Assembly: GCA_026182355.1 (NCBI GenBank)
Contig: JAPFBL010000049.1
Location: 744,001-808,000 of the forward strand
Direction: 5' to 3'
DNA: 64,000 nucleotides
Source of the DNA: Hermatobates lingyangjiaoensis
Lineage: Eukaryota; Arthropoda; Insecta; Hemiptera; Hermatobatidae
The notes under the pieces were generated by a model. The model was not told where the DNA came from. It was given only the letters and a program-made list of their open reading frames with translations, and did no database searches. Below are positions 49,385 to 61,400 of this stretch, piece after piece. The stretch's first letter is position 1. Every line of letters begins with the position of its first letter. Made by a program: the position numbers and the translations under genes.

Positions 49385-52300
49385 TACTATATATGTATAT
49401 GTATATACTATATATGTATGGTCATTTAGTTTTCATTAGTTTGGCAGTGCATTACATCAATTTATTAGCCTTTCAAATCACTATGTGTAATGCTCTTGTC
49501 AAATTAATTGCTGGAGAGGTCTAGTAGTAAATGCAGCGGAAACTTGTAAACTAACATCAAATTTATAATACTTGATGCTAAAACGATCTCTAACTAAACC
49601 ATATTTGATTGAACATATAACAGAATTATAAAAAAAATATAAAATTATGGCAGCTGTACAAATTCTATTAAGAAATTACAGAATAGTTGTTAAGCAATTT
49701 TTAATTATAGTCATTTTTAGAGTGTTTTTTATTTATACTGTTAAAAAAGCCCATAGTCAAGTAATGAATTATATAGTATAAATTATGTACGAGTCTACTT
49801 ATAAACAATTTTATAGAGGCTTCGCATGCAGGGAAGGCTCCAAGAAAATATTTAAAAGTTATGCAGTAATGGTGTTTTGAATGTGACTTACCAAAGTCAG
49901 CCATATATTTGTTATGAGTAGTTGATTTTTCTCATCCTGAAATATTTGTATGAATACAGTAAACCTGCGTATGTAACATGGAAATGCCATGATAAGAGTA
50001 GTGGTATCTGTAAATGTTGTTATGTAGCCATAGCATGTATGTCGAACGCATATACTGAATGAAACTCTACGGTGGTTGGTCTTTTTTATGAACAGTTGAC
50101 AGTATTATATTAACTGTGTTGGAAAAAATTACTATAACCCCTCTTTTATCATTAACCATCCATTTGAATGGAACGGTTTTCGGTGAAATTTAATGTTTTC
50201 ATCATCTGTCCATTCATTTTAGAACAGTTATATATTAAATATATTATTATTATTTTAACAAAAGCAGGCTTCACTAAACATGTACATTAACTCACATGTT
50301 AACTTACCAAGTTTAACCAAGCATTTGTTGTCAGGATTTGGTTTTTTTCATCCTAAAAAACCAACCAACAAAAATAGTTAAAATACATCCTGTAAAAGCA
50401 AGACAAAATCTCTCACTTATATTATTTTAAGAAAATCACAAACAGAGTCATTATATCAAAGCCTGAAAACATAAAAAAATTGTATTCACGAATAGATTAG
50501 ACATTTGTGTTTTAAAGGTGACTGCACATATTTGATATTTTTATAGGTGTTTTTAATAAGGGGTTTTTTGAGTGTATCATGTTAAAAATGAAAAAGAAAA
50601 AAATGAAAAACTATCGTTTGCAATAAAACTTGAATGTCGACAATGGCTGCTCTAAATCGAAATACGTATCTTGTAAACAAGCATGCTGTCTATAATTTCT
50701 GTTAAGAAAACAAACGCTGTGTGTTTCATGACTGTCATTGAGTGTGCACATTTAGATCACTATTTAAGAGCACAGACATATTATCAATATAATTAATATA
50801 AATTTGTGTTAAATTTCTTTGGTGTAGATACTTGGTTGCAGATTTCATAGATTATTTAGAAGTATCCTGTTTATGAGCGTTAAAACCGTCAGGCTTTATT
50901 TAATTCTATTTTCTCCTTGAAGAAGCTGCTCAAGTGTTAAGCAACGTCTTCTCTAGCATGATTTATACAGCTTCCACTTTTGATGAAAATTATTGCCCCT
51001 CCCACATCAACACACTAACTCAGAATACATGTTATTCAGAATTGAGCATCAACGTGTCATTCTTTCTCCACGTTGAAAAATTTTTTTCCTCAAAAGCCAT
51101 TTAATAATTTTCTTCACAAAATGATTCCTTTGCTAAAAATCTGAACAATTTACTTACTCAACATATTTGTGAATATATCATATTTAATTATCTAACTTAT
51201 GAAGACTGTAATACAACTTTCCAAAACATCAGATGTAACACAACTGTACTATATCCATTAAAAAAGTTTTATTTTATTTGGTTGAACTGTTGATACAATA
51301 AGCCATAGATCTAGCAATAGAATTAAAATGCTAAACTTATGTTCCCCCACGGTTGTATGTATATAGTTCTTGCAAGAGTTACAAGTGAACAGATTAAGAG
51401 AGCTGACAGTTTGCGGCATACATCTATGTTAAAGACAGTAAAATAATTTATCCTGAGGTTACAGATCCCTTAATTTGGAATATAGAACAAATGCAATAAA
51501 TTTATTTATTTAACTTATTTTAAACCGTAAATATTTTATTATTCCTATATTTAAATTCCTTTTAACTTAATTACATGGGCCCAAATAAGTATTAATGAAT
51601 GAAAAATTGTTAAAAATAACTGTTAACGTGGAAATATAAATGTAACAGGCAGAGCGCATCAATCAAAGCGTCGTGAATGCTTTCCAACATTTCCGAAGTC
51701 TATGAAATAGGTAATTAAAAATCTTAAAAAGTAAAATAATCAGGCAAACTGTTTTTTTCTTTTCTAAATAATAGTTTTATAATCTACATTATATATATAT
51801 ATGCTACCTTAAAAAGTTAGATTTTAAATAATGATTTGTCATCATTTGTAAAATATTTGTGTCAGCATAATTCATGTCGATGTTGCCACTTTGTACTGAA
51901 TAATATGTCAATATGATAATTTTGTATGTCCACAACCTGGTAATCTAGTCGTAAAAAACAATATTTTTAAATTCATTACAAAAGACTTTTTCCATTCATG
52001 TTTAGTTGCTGGATTTGGTTAAAATTTTATGTCCATACAGGAATAGATATAATAGTCAGAGATTTGGTACCAAAAGAGAGGATGTGGTTATTACTCAATT
52101 ATTAATAAGTTTTTTATTCTAATATCTCCTAATAATGTACTGCTATTTATTTATGAACTCAAATCAACGATACACTGCAAACCAAAGATAAAGAGCTGCT
52201 AGAATTTGTAAGCATTCTCTAGGGTATGACTCACCATAATACCTTTAAATAACACATCATTATTACTCAATGTGCACTAGTATATCAGGTTTTTGATGCA

Positions 52301-53100
52301 TTTGTCCAGTTGCTTAATAAAACAACGTTTTATCGTTTTTGACGACCGTTACACTAATTTCAATAAAAGGAATATTGATACAGAAATCTAGATAAAAAAT
52401 TTAGGGACTAAACAAATGATGGTCAAACCAAATGCATTTCAAAAAATTCGAAATATTAATAGAAGCAGGGCTGACTAAATGATTTTAAATTTAAAGTATA
52501 CACAGAAGATTGGTCCTTTGTTTCATTGCAATGACTGCAATTATAGAATGCCTGTAACGATAATAAAGAGCGGAATGTATGACTGATAATAATTGGCACT
52601 CATTAGAGTATTGGACGATGAACATCACCAGGCTGATACCTTACAGGAATCATACTTGTTGCTTTACTTACTTCCATTAGAGTAGAGAATGCTTAACGAG
52701 TATTTGACATTTTATGTCTTTTATGATAGAGGGACTGCGTACGATTTTCCATTTCCCCATAGAAAATCTAGGATCATGATTTAAAATAGTATCTATAATC
52801 AAGAGTACTACTGGCAAGCACGCAACACTATACCACACCTGACGACGGAGAATTAATATTAAAGTTTACAAACAGAGATCTACTGTTGGATTTCAACCCT
52901 TGCAAAAAATTGGCTGCTTTAGATGGTTAGATGTTATTATTTCCGAAGCATACTTTACACTAGTGTTTTCCTCTGCTTAAGGTTTTGTCAATTATGAATC
53001 ATATTTTTCTTTTAAGAAAAATATTTTATCATTCTGTTAAACTATAATCAACATTTTCAATGAATTTAATATGTTGAAGAAATTATGAGATTATTACTAA
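49385..53100. other. AT-rich non-coding stretch
   Basis: No gene is supported. At 50920-50965 the phrase cttgaagaagctgctcaagt followed by gttaagcaacgtcttctc resembles an old PLE tail (CTGAAGAAG...GCGAAACGTCTT), but the core is mutated. Confidence 0.5.
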
Positions 53101-53173
53101 GATTATATAGTTTAAATGACTATTGTTATATATATATATATAAATATTGATACAAGTATCGACCGTGGAATAG

Positions 53174-53566
53174 AAACAAAACTATAGTTTATCGGGACTC
53201 GGTCAGTTCTTCAGGTTCAAATTAAACTCTCAATGCCAACATTTCGGTCTTTACCTAAAACCTTTTTAAAAACTATTTTTCTTTGTAAAATAATTTGTAA
53301 TGTAATACTCAGTTTTTCTGTTTCAAAATTAATACTTCTGTAAGTTTTCTCACTAACCTATAGTCAAAATTTCTATTGTAATTTCTTAATTCTAACTAAT
53401 TGCACTTTTATTTATGTTTGATGTTTGAATGATTGTATTATTTCTCATATTTCCTCAGTTTTTGTAGGCATATGAAAAAGGTTTTAAATAAAGACCGAAA
53501 CGTTGGCAATGAGAGTTCAATTTGAACCTGAAGAACTGACCGAGTCCCGACAAACTATAATTTTGT
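53174..53566. mobile_element. long inverted repeat of PLE-tail type (unit C)
   Basis: The left arm 53175-53267 pairs with the right arm 53474-53566, roughly 93 bp each, around a spacer of about 206 bp. The right arm reads aaagaccgaaacgttggcaa, then gagttcaatttgaacctgaa and gaactgaccgagtcccgaca. The phrase gaccgaaacgttggcaatgag and the cctgaagaac block are typical of PLE-like tails. (TA)n lies right next to it at 53567-53586. No coding sequence is present inside. Confidence 0.75.
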
Positions 53567-53586
53567 ATATATATATATATATATAT

Positions 53587-53930
53587 TAGTGTACTTCGGT
53601 AGCAGTCCTTCTTTTATACATGATTGGTTATACACGACTGAATATTGTCGGTCGATGATCTGATGATTGTCGGTTGAGAATGAAGAACCACAATAGCACA
53701 GCCAATCAGCGCTCACCCCCTGACTCTCGACTATATAAGGAGACCCGTAAATCACCTGTTTTGTGTCTTGAAAATGACTGCAGCAGACAGTCGAAACGCG
53801 TCGACAAGAAGAATTCACTCCCTGAGCCTTCTCAACGAAAAATTAATTTTTCGCAAGCTTGAGAAGTTGGAGAAGAAGATCATCGACCGACAATATTCAG
53901 TTGTGTATAACCAATCATGTATATATATAA
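53587..53930. mobile_element. PLE-derived palindrome with N-terminal-like peptide (unit E2)
   Basis: Arms 53615-53659 and 53879-53923 are inverted copies, about 45 bp each. Minus-strand reading gives DRQYSVVYNQSC followed by IKEGLLPKYTNIYI, ending in (TA)n at the left edge. Plus-strand reading of the interior gives RRIHSLSLLNEKLIFRKLEK then LEKKIIDRQYSVVYNQSC. The KExLLPxYTNIYI ending is shared with E1. The interior also holds ccaatcagcg and ctatataagg (53698-53742), a CCAAT-like and a TATA-like sequence about 30 bp apart, plus agtcgaaacgcgtcgacaag, a PLE-tail-like gaaacg phrase. It may represent the promoter and start of a PLE copy. No RT is present. Confidence 0.6.
53698..53745 (+). promoter_or_regulatory. 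possible promoter: CCAAT-like and TATA-like boxes in E2
   Basis: ccaatcagcg at 53702-53711 and ctatataagg at about 53731-53741, followed by GC-richer sequence and an ATG-containing frame (53768 onward). PLE pseudo-LTRs are expected to contain the promoter, so the placement makes sense, but two short motifs in AT-rich DNA are weak evidence. Confidence 0.3.
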
Positions 53931-54195
53931 ATATATATTTATATATATATATATGTTGTATTGAAATCAATTGACTTGATTGCACGTACCTTTTTCTTAT
54001 TGAGCTTTTCAAATCTCCTAGCTAATTTTCTTTCTTCAAGGTTGAGTTCATGTATAATATGAGCAAAGCTACTGTTAGACATCACTATATATATAAATAA
54101 AAAATATATATAAATAAAATATATATATATATATATATTTTATAAATTGCAATTATTCTAAATGTAACAGATGAATTAAATATAGGGCGTTATTT

Positions 54196-54198
<3 letters not shown>

Positions 54199-54245
<47 letters not shown>
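54199..54245. repeat. (TA)n microsatellite
   Basis: A TA tract directly abutting the left end of unit A6. Confidence 0.95.
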
Positions 54246-54248
<3 letters not shown>

Positions 54249-54608
54249 CAAACCACAATAAGAAATGGGAAAACAAGACTGAGAAATTTCAACCGTAACA
54301 AGCGGTCTTCGTCAGAGTCAAAACCCCAACTGAAACACTAGATGCAGAAAACATCTGGTGAGGAGTTGAGAAGAGTGGGAGGGAAGAGTGGTATTTAAAA
54401 GGGTGAAAGCGCAGGAAAGGACTAAACCACTCTTCCCTCCCACTCATCTCAACCCCACACCAGATGTTTTCTGCATCTAGTGTTTCAGTTGGGTTTTTGA
54501 CTCTGACGAAAACCGCTTGTTACGGTTGAAAGATCTCAGTCTTGTTTTCCCATTTCTTAGTGTGGTTTGATCATTGATTGTTATTTCACGTTTTTATGTG
54601 AAATCTTT
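54246..54608. mobile_element. palindromic family A, copy A6 (longest arms)
   Basis: The left arm 54246-54393 pairs with the right arm 54427-54573, about 148 bp each with roughly 94% match by eye, around a loop of about 33 bases. The outer part of each arm is the family A sequence. The inner part (aacactagatgcagaaaaca and gtgggagggaagagtgg) is not seen in the other copies. On the plus strand the right arm has ctgacga at 54503-54509, a perfect aaccg/cggtt stem with a seven-base loop, then gaaa at 54528-54531. After the right arm come gattgttatttcacg and tttatgtgaaatc before TA-rich sequence. No protein is encoded. Confidence 0.85.
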
Positions 54609-54609
54609 T

Positions 54610-56026
54610 TATATATATGTATATTTCAAAGAAATATAAAGAAAAATGCAAAAATAATCGTAGATTCCAATAAAAATCCATTAGTTGTTTGCAACATGTG
54701 AATGAAATAAACAAAGTGTTTCGAAAATATAATACTAGTTTTGAAAGAAAACGGTATTGTGGGTCTGAGTATTTGAAAGAACAACACATTTATTCCAGGC
54801 TTTTTTAGGTATTTACTCTCCTTCCAATTACACAATGAAAACTTTATAAGCTAAAAACGGATCAAAAATAAACGAAGAGTTTAAATCCCTTTCAAGATAA
54901 TAGGTATTAGTTGTCTTTTTCAATTATTATTTTATAACAAAATGACATATATCAAGTTTAATTCGATTATTTATTGACTAATATATAATTTATCGTTTTG
55001 AATATTTCTTTAAATATCTCTTTAAGACGATATAAACCTAATTTGTCTTATTATGAACTATTAGCCTACCATAGGTAGGCACGGATGATAAATAATACTG
55101 TTATTTTTATTAATAAAAATAAATAATTTTACAGAAAAAGTGTGTTTCTGTTTTAAACACTGGTACAGCTGCTTTGTCGTTTCTGACATTCTCATTCGCT
55201 TTGTCATTCACAGCTTTGTAGCTACAACATGGTTATGACGTCGTACTGGACAGCCACCACATGTTCATCTGTGCAGAAGGTTGAGGAAGGCCCAGAACAG
55301 AATTAACCATCCTAGTTTGTCTATCTGATATAAATTGCATGATTCATAATTAAATGGCACCTATAAAACAATAAAAACTTAACGATGTAAAATTAACACC
55401 ACCATCAATATTAAAACTTTGAAAATAACATAAATTATATTGGCTGGCTTTAATTCAACTTTAGAAAACCTTAAACTCATTCCACAAATCTCAACACATA
55501 CATTATTCATTGGGTAAAAAGTGAACTACTTTTGCCAAATTTAAATGAATAACTAAAACATTTACTCAGTAATGCCTCGATGCCAGTTAACTCTTAATAG
55601 ATATATTAATAATACAAATTCTCATTAATTTCAATATTAATTCTGATCAGAATATATAATATATGAATACATATATCAGAATCCGTATAGAATTGTAATT
55701 ACTTCTGGCCCTCCCTCGTACGCCCACTATAAATGCATGCTTAGCTTCTGATTTAGCGATTTTAAAAAAGAGAACTATAAGCATTTCTGAAAGCTTTGTA
55801 TTTACCTAGATATTTCTGTTGTATTTATTACTATAACAGAATGTACTATGATGACAGATGTTCCGTTTATTATTCTAATAACGCATTTAATAATCTTCCT
55901 GATACAAACAACACTAGAATACGAACACTCTAATGTTTCAGAGATCAAAAAATTTTCACGAAAAGTGATATACATGTGAATCATTTTTTACTGCCCCGTC
56001 AATCTTTGAAATTATTATGATTTTGT

Positions 56027-56069
<43 letters not shown>

Positions 56070-56129
56070 TAATAATCAACAATAACTCTTGATATAATAT
56101 ATGAATTAAATACAACTAATGTGGTATAA

Positions 56130-56166
<37 letters not shown>

Positions 56167-58060
56167 GGAATACAAAAATAAGTATGTCTAACTTTTTAGG
56201 ACAGTTCAAAGTTTGTAATTAATGCAAGTATTTTTCATGTGTTTTGGTATCTGAAAGGATCTCATACAGAATTTGTTACAACCTACATTAAAAATCCAAA
56301 GCCACTTTCTGGCAATGAAAGCAATACATAAAGAACTAAAGTCAAGTATGGCAAGCAGAAAGCCACAGGTGGCTGCCTGAGTTATTTATATATTCACTCC
56401 AGCAGGCCTGTAGAGCCTATCTTTCCAATTATATTATTTATGCCAAATAGAGTGTGAGCAGAATCATGGATGAAATTACACACAATGATGAGAGCCTTTT
56501 ATTCAAACAAATGATGAACATTTGTTTTCATGAACAATGTATAATTTCGATTCATCTAGACTAAAAATCGAATCAACCTTACGAACTACTGTCTGAGGTT
56601 TTGATTCAAGTTTCCTATAATTGGTAAATAATTATTATTTAAGTATACAAAATACGTGTGCTTGTTAAATCATTCATATTTCAGCTCTTGGTAAATTATT
56701 TAATGCATATTTGAGATTATTCTAGGAATATTCTTACTAGTTTAGGCTTTCTGAATTTTACTGCTATAAAGAGGCAAAGGAGAGGTTGTATTGTGAAACC
56801 AGAAAAGAAAACATTCTTCGCTTTGAAAAATATTCGTCTTAACACTGACGTTTTGTAATATTGTCTGATTTATTATCTCCTAGAGTTATATAAAAAAAAT
56901 AGAGTTAATTTAATATCACTCCATTGAAATTATGAAATTCAAATAGGAAGATAAATCCAAACTGTATAAAAAGTGCCACTAAATACGTTACGAAAAATAT
57001 AGTTTCGAAAAATATTACTTTTAAAGATTTCATACGTACATGGAGATTTTCCTTTAAACATTTTTATTAAGAAATAATACCACATTGTCTCAGATCATAT
57101 AAGTTTAGAAAAAACGATAAGATAAAAAAGAATAATAAACCTTTTCTTTAAAACAGCATTTATCTTAGAATGATTCCTATTGTTTAATAATTTGTAACGA
57201 ACAAATCCTTTAAATGAAATTATATTGACAATAATATCATCCAACAATTTTAAAATAGCTTATAATAGATATAATGATCATTTTTTGTTCAGTTTACATT
57301 AATTATGTTGAATTTAAAAAATATAATATTCAAATCAGTTAATAGAAAATTCAGAAAGTTTTTAAGAATTTCTATATTAGAAAGTCGCAGTCAGAGTTGG
57401 ACTCTTGAAAATGATTGAGATTGGAGTCGGCTCTGGGGTTGCATTATCACCATCCTACTCTATAACCCCTGGTCACTGACACAATAATGTTTACATATTA
57501 TAAACATATTATTGAAATCAACGATTATAGAACACTCTTATTTTTGTTTCATAATGAAATTTGATCAGTCATGTAATTCTATGGATTCAGTTTAGATTTG
57601 CTTTAACAGTTATAGTATTCCTTGTTCAACACAGATGTGATTTAGCGGAAGAGAATAATCAGTAGACTGTCAGAATCACTCTGGAAAGGTGTCAGATGCC
57701 TATTTGCTTGGGTATAACAATAGACATGCCCTCACTCACACCTAATAAGCAATGAAACTACTCTCTGCTTACCCTAGTCAACGTATTCAACATTACTGCT
57801 AGCTCATAATGGTAAAAGACATTAGGACTATTTCCAAACACTAAGATGTAAATTGGACACTAAAAGAATTCTTTCAACTGAATTTCAACTGAAGAAATCA
57901 TCAACTGATGATGCTCTCTCACTACAAGAAAATCATCACCTTACAGATCTCATTACATCATTTTAAACGATTGTAGAACTGGGAGAGTTATTAAATCCTC
58001 ACGTCCTGTAATAAAGAATACTTACGGATTTGTTTTTCTTCAAGTTGGACTTGAAAGAAC
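54610..58060. other. AT-rich non-coding stretch with two (TA)n tracts
   Basis: (TA)n tracts lie at 56032-56064 and 56134-56161, with no recognisable PLE unit between them. A less AT-rich patch at 55190-55310 has a pyrimidine-rich acceptor-like run (cgctttgtcattcacag) followed by an open frame (SYNMVMTSYWTATTCSSVQK onward) ending in TAA at about 55308. This is a very weak exon candidate. Otherwise no gene. Confidence 0.5.
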
Positions 58061-58069
58061 TTCCTTTAA

Positions 58070-58445
58070 TCTATATAAATAAAAGAAAGGTTTTGTCTGT
58101 ACATTGCTTAGAACTGACTTATTTCAAGTTTTCTTTACGTTTCATACATTAGAGAAACCGAATCCTCCATTAAAAAAAATGTCTGTCTGCCGATTTGATA
58201 GTATACTTCTGTATGTCTAACTTAAATCATAAGCCCTAAATGGATTGGAAATTAAACGGAGAATTGAATTTATGGACTTTGAAAGCACAAACGTTTGTCA
58301 CAAGTAAACTCAGCTACCATAGAATATAGCGAACTAAAACTTTGACACTAGATTTGTGTAAATCTAACTTAAAATATAAGCTCTAAATGGATTGAAAACA
58401 CAACATACAAGTGAAGTTATGGACTTTTAAGCTGTCTTTCACCAA
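58070..58445. repeat. diverged direct repeat of unknown family
   Basis: A block starting tctaacttaaatcataagcc at about 58217 recurs as tctaacttaaaatataagct at about 58373. Both continue ctaaatggattg and end tatggact. The two copies are about 70 bp each, 157 bp apart. The region opens with ctatataaataaaagaaagg and ttttgtctgt, a start seen in some dispersed animal repeats. The class cannot be fixed from this alone. Confidence 0.45.
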
Positions 58446-58449
58446 CTTC

Positions 58450-61400
58450 ACACACAACCTTAGTGATTACTTGATAGACTGATCGCCAGGGGACAGAATG
58501 AGTAAACGTTTGTTTCAATAACCTTTGTCTTTAAAGTGTATTGGAAATGCTATCATAAATTCAGTTTATTTGTAGGTAAAATTATTTTGCATTTATGTTT
58601 TTAAATATATATTATTTACTATATAACTTTCAATGAAATATTTTGAAAGATATCTCAACATTCTTTGTGCAGTGCTGAATATAATAATGAACTTAAAAAA
58701 AAAACATGTCAGACAGTTTCATCAATATTAGTAAAAGGGTGTGATTTGTAGAGTGATTAAAATGTTTTGGTTTTAAATTGAAAACACATATTCAAAAATC
58801 ATCATGAAAATTATAAAAATGAACTATGGAATTTCAAAACGTCCAGATGTGTCGAAATATCAAATCGATTCTTTTGACGTTAGCTATAATTAACTCATAG
58901 GAAATAAAAAGAACTCATTGTTGATTGTATCATGATTTCTTGCATTAGTTGTTACATGTTATCGGAATCTTGCTCGTCTTTTTAAGATAATATTTTCAAA
59001 AACTAAAGTAGAAATATATTGTAGACGATTTTTTTTTTTAAAAAAAGCACAGCAATTGATGCTTATTTTACCAATTATGAGTACATCATATTACCATACT
59101 AAGCAGTTTAAGGGACCTAACGAAAGGGTACTCCCTAGTCTGTTCATTTTTAGCATGAAAGAAATAATTCTAGAAAGGAACAATATAATATTTCTTCACC
59201 AGTATTAATTACCAAAATATTAGTCTTGTAATTTAGAAATATTTATAAAATTACGAGAAGAAAAAAGTGAAAACAATAAGAATTCCAAGGTATCAATCTG
59301 ACATCTGAGTAAGTCAGATTTTTCTTGAAATGAAAATTCAAGGTAAACAATTGTGATGTTTCACGAATGCTCTCATCCATACCATATCGCTTTGTTAAAA
59401 CGGACATTTTGTTTCCTAATTCTTTCAAAATATTATTAATAATCTGAATGAGATTTACTCATCTGATTAAATAGCTGACCTAGATGCTTAGATAAAAAAA
59501 AAATCTTGAAATTACTAAAAGTAGTAAAATGGCATTCCCTTTTAAATTCTATTCAAAAGTAATTATTAAGAATTAAAATATTTATTTATTCTATTAAACT
59601 ATAGATTTCATTTGGCTGTAAAAAGCTATATCTTTAATCATTTTTAATATCTGGAAAAACAGTGTGATCAGTATTATGTTCACATTATTCTTCACATTAA
59701 TAATACACATTATTATGTGTAATAATTCACATTATTATTACTCAAATGTAAATCAAATTAGCACTGATCTATTCAGTTGTTGAATAATTCTGGAGATCGT
59801 TTTCAGTTGCTATTAATATTAACTGGAAAGATTTTAATCATCAATAAGGATTTTATAATGTAATTTTTAATATGAAATTCAATTTAAATGAATTTATAAA
59901 AAAAGTATTGGATTTATAAATGAGAAGATACAGTCACCAGGAAGGAATATAGTATGAAACCTATACAAAAGTCAGTAGATTAAATTGTAATAAATACTCA
60001 TGAAAGTAATTACAGTTCAACTTTATGAAATTTCAACGTAATATTTATTTCTGATTTTTTTTTGTAATATCAAAGAAATTTTGAGTGGAAGCAACACTTA
60101 TTTTAAATATTGATATTAGAAAAATAATTTTACCTTATATAAAGTTTAATTAAATTAAAACTTTTTCTGTTGAATTATCTATCTTTCTCACTCATCTCGT
60201 CTCTCTCACTCGCTCTGTATCTTTGCCTCTCCGTTAATTTTTTATACCAGTTTTCTTATTAAAGCTTTTTAAAGCTATTCACCACAGATTACTTATACTA
60301 TTATATGTAATATTTAATGCTCAGGATAATTATACATGAAAGGAGCTATCTCATTATTTTATGAATTGCAGGTCGCCAAAGCTGTTTTAAGAGAAGACGG
60401 TGAGAAACATTGTTTCAATACACATTACACAACTTCATTTTATATGGCTATTCTATTCAGCTTTATAAATTAATTTAACGTTTCGAATGGCTTCGAATTG
60501 TCCCCATGGCTTTCATACGTCAATTGCCTTCTTGCAGCCACTTTAGCAGGCGAAACATCAGAATAAGCATTACTCTCTTTCCACCCTTTTGCTTCAATGT
60601 TTTCTAATAATACATTTAGTTATTTGATATTAATTCTTGATAAAGTACTATAAGTTCTCAAAAAAAATATATCAGGTAAGTATCACATCTGTGTAAAAGT
60701 ATTTAATAAAAAAAAACATTACTTTTAGCATACACTAGTATTTTTACCATGTAAACTAGCACAGTTGCATGAAAAGATTTCAAACAAATATTTTATTTAT
60801 CTTGCATTCACCCGGTTTTTTTTGCACGATAGCCAGACATAACGCTTCCAGTAATTGTAATCTCCGTTAGTCCTTATATATTTAGTAATACGTTATAGCA
60901 ATTTCGATTTCATTGTTTCAGCCATATATAAATCACAACTGAATAAATACGTCATATATTATGTTTTACGTACGAAGGTATTTTTAATATTATGAGCTAC
61001 ATTACATAGTACTAGCATTTCGTACATCCGCAATAATTTTGTTTTTTGCTTGTAACATGTTGACCACCTGTAGCATACGAAATGTTTTTTACTCTGTGCT
61101 GTATATTCATGCATTCTGTATGAATATTTCAGACATAATTTCTGTATATTTTACCACCTGTATTCACAGATTTATTCTTCATATTTCTATCTTTATTTTC
61201 ATTGATCATCTGTGATTGGCTAATGATTTAAATAAGCCATCGACTTAATTGCTTAGTTATTCTCATTTCTTCAATTGGTTTATTTCTGAATACTTTCCAT
61301 ATCACTGTTATTTTCATACCACTATATGATTTTGTTATTGTTATTTAGTGGTTAATCAATCAATTTTTAATTGTTATATATTTCTTTTACTTTGCTATAA

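Noticed and set aside
52840..52880. cctgacgacggag phrase as a hammerhead core
   Set aside because: No matching GAAA at the right distance and no stem, so it was not counted as a PLE tail.
60372..60399. 28-nt microexon between ttgcag and gtgaga
   Set aside because: Splice-like motifs this short occur often by chance, and nine codons give no way to test coding.
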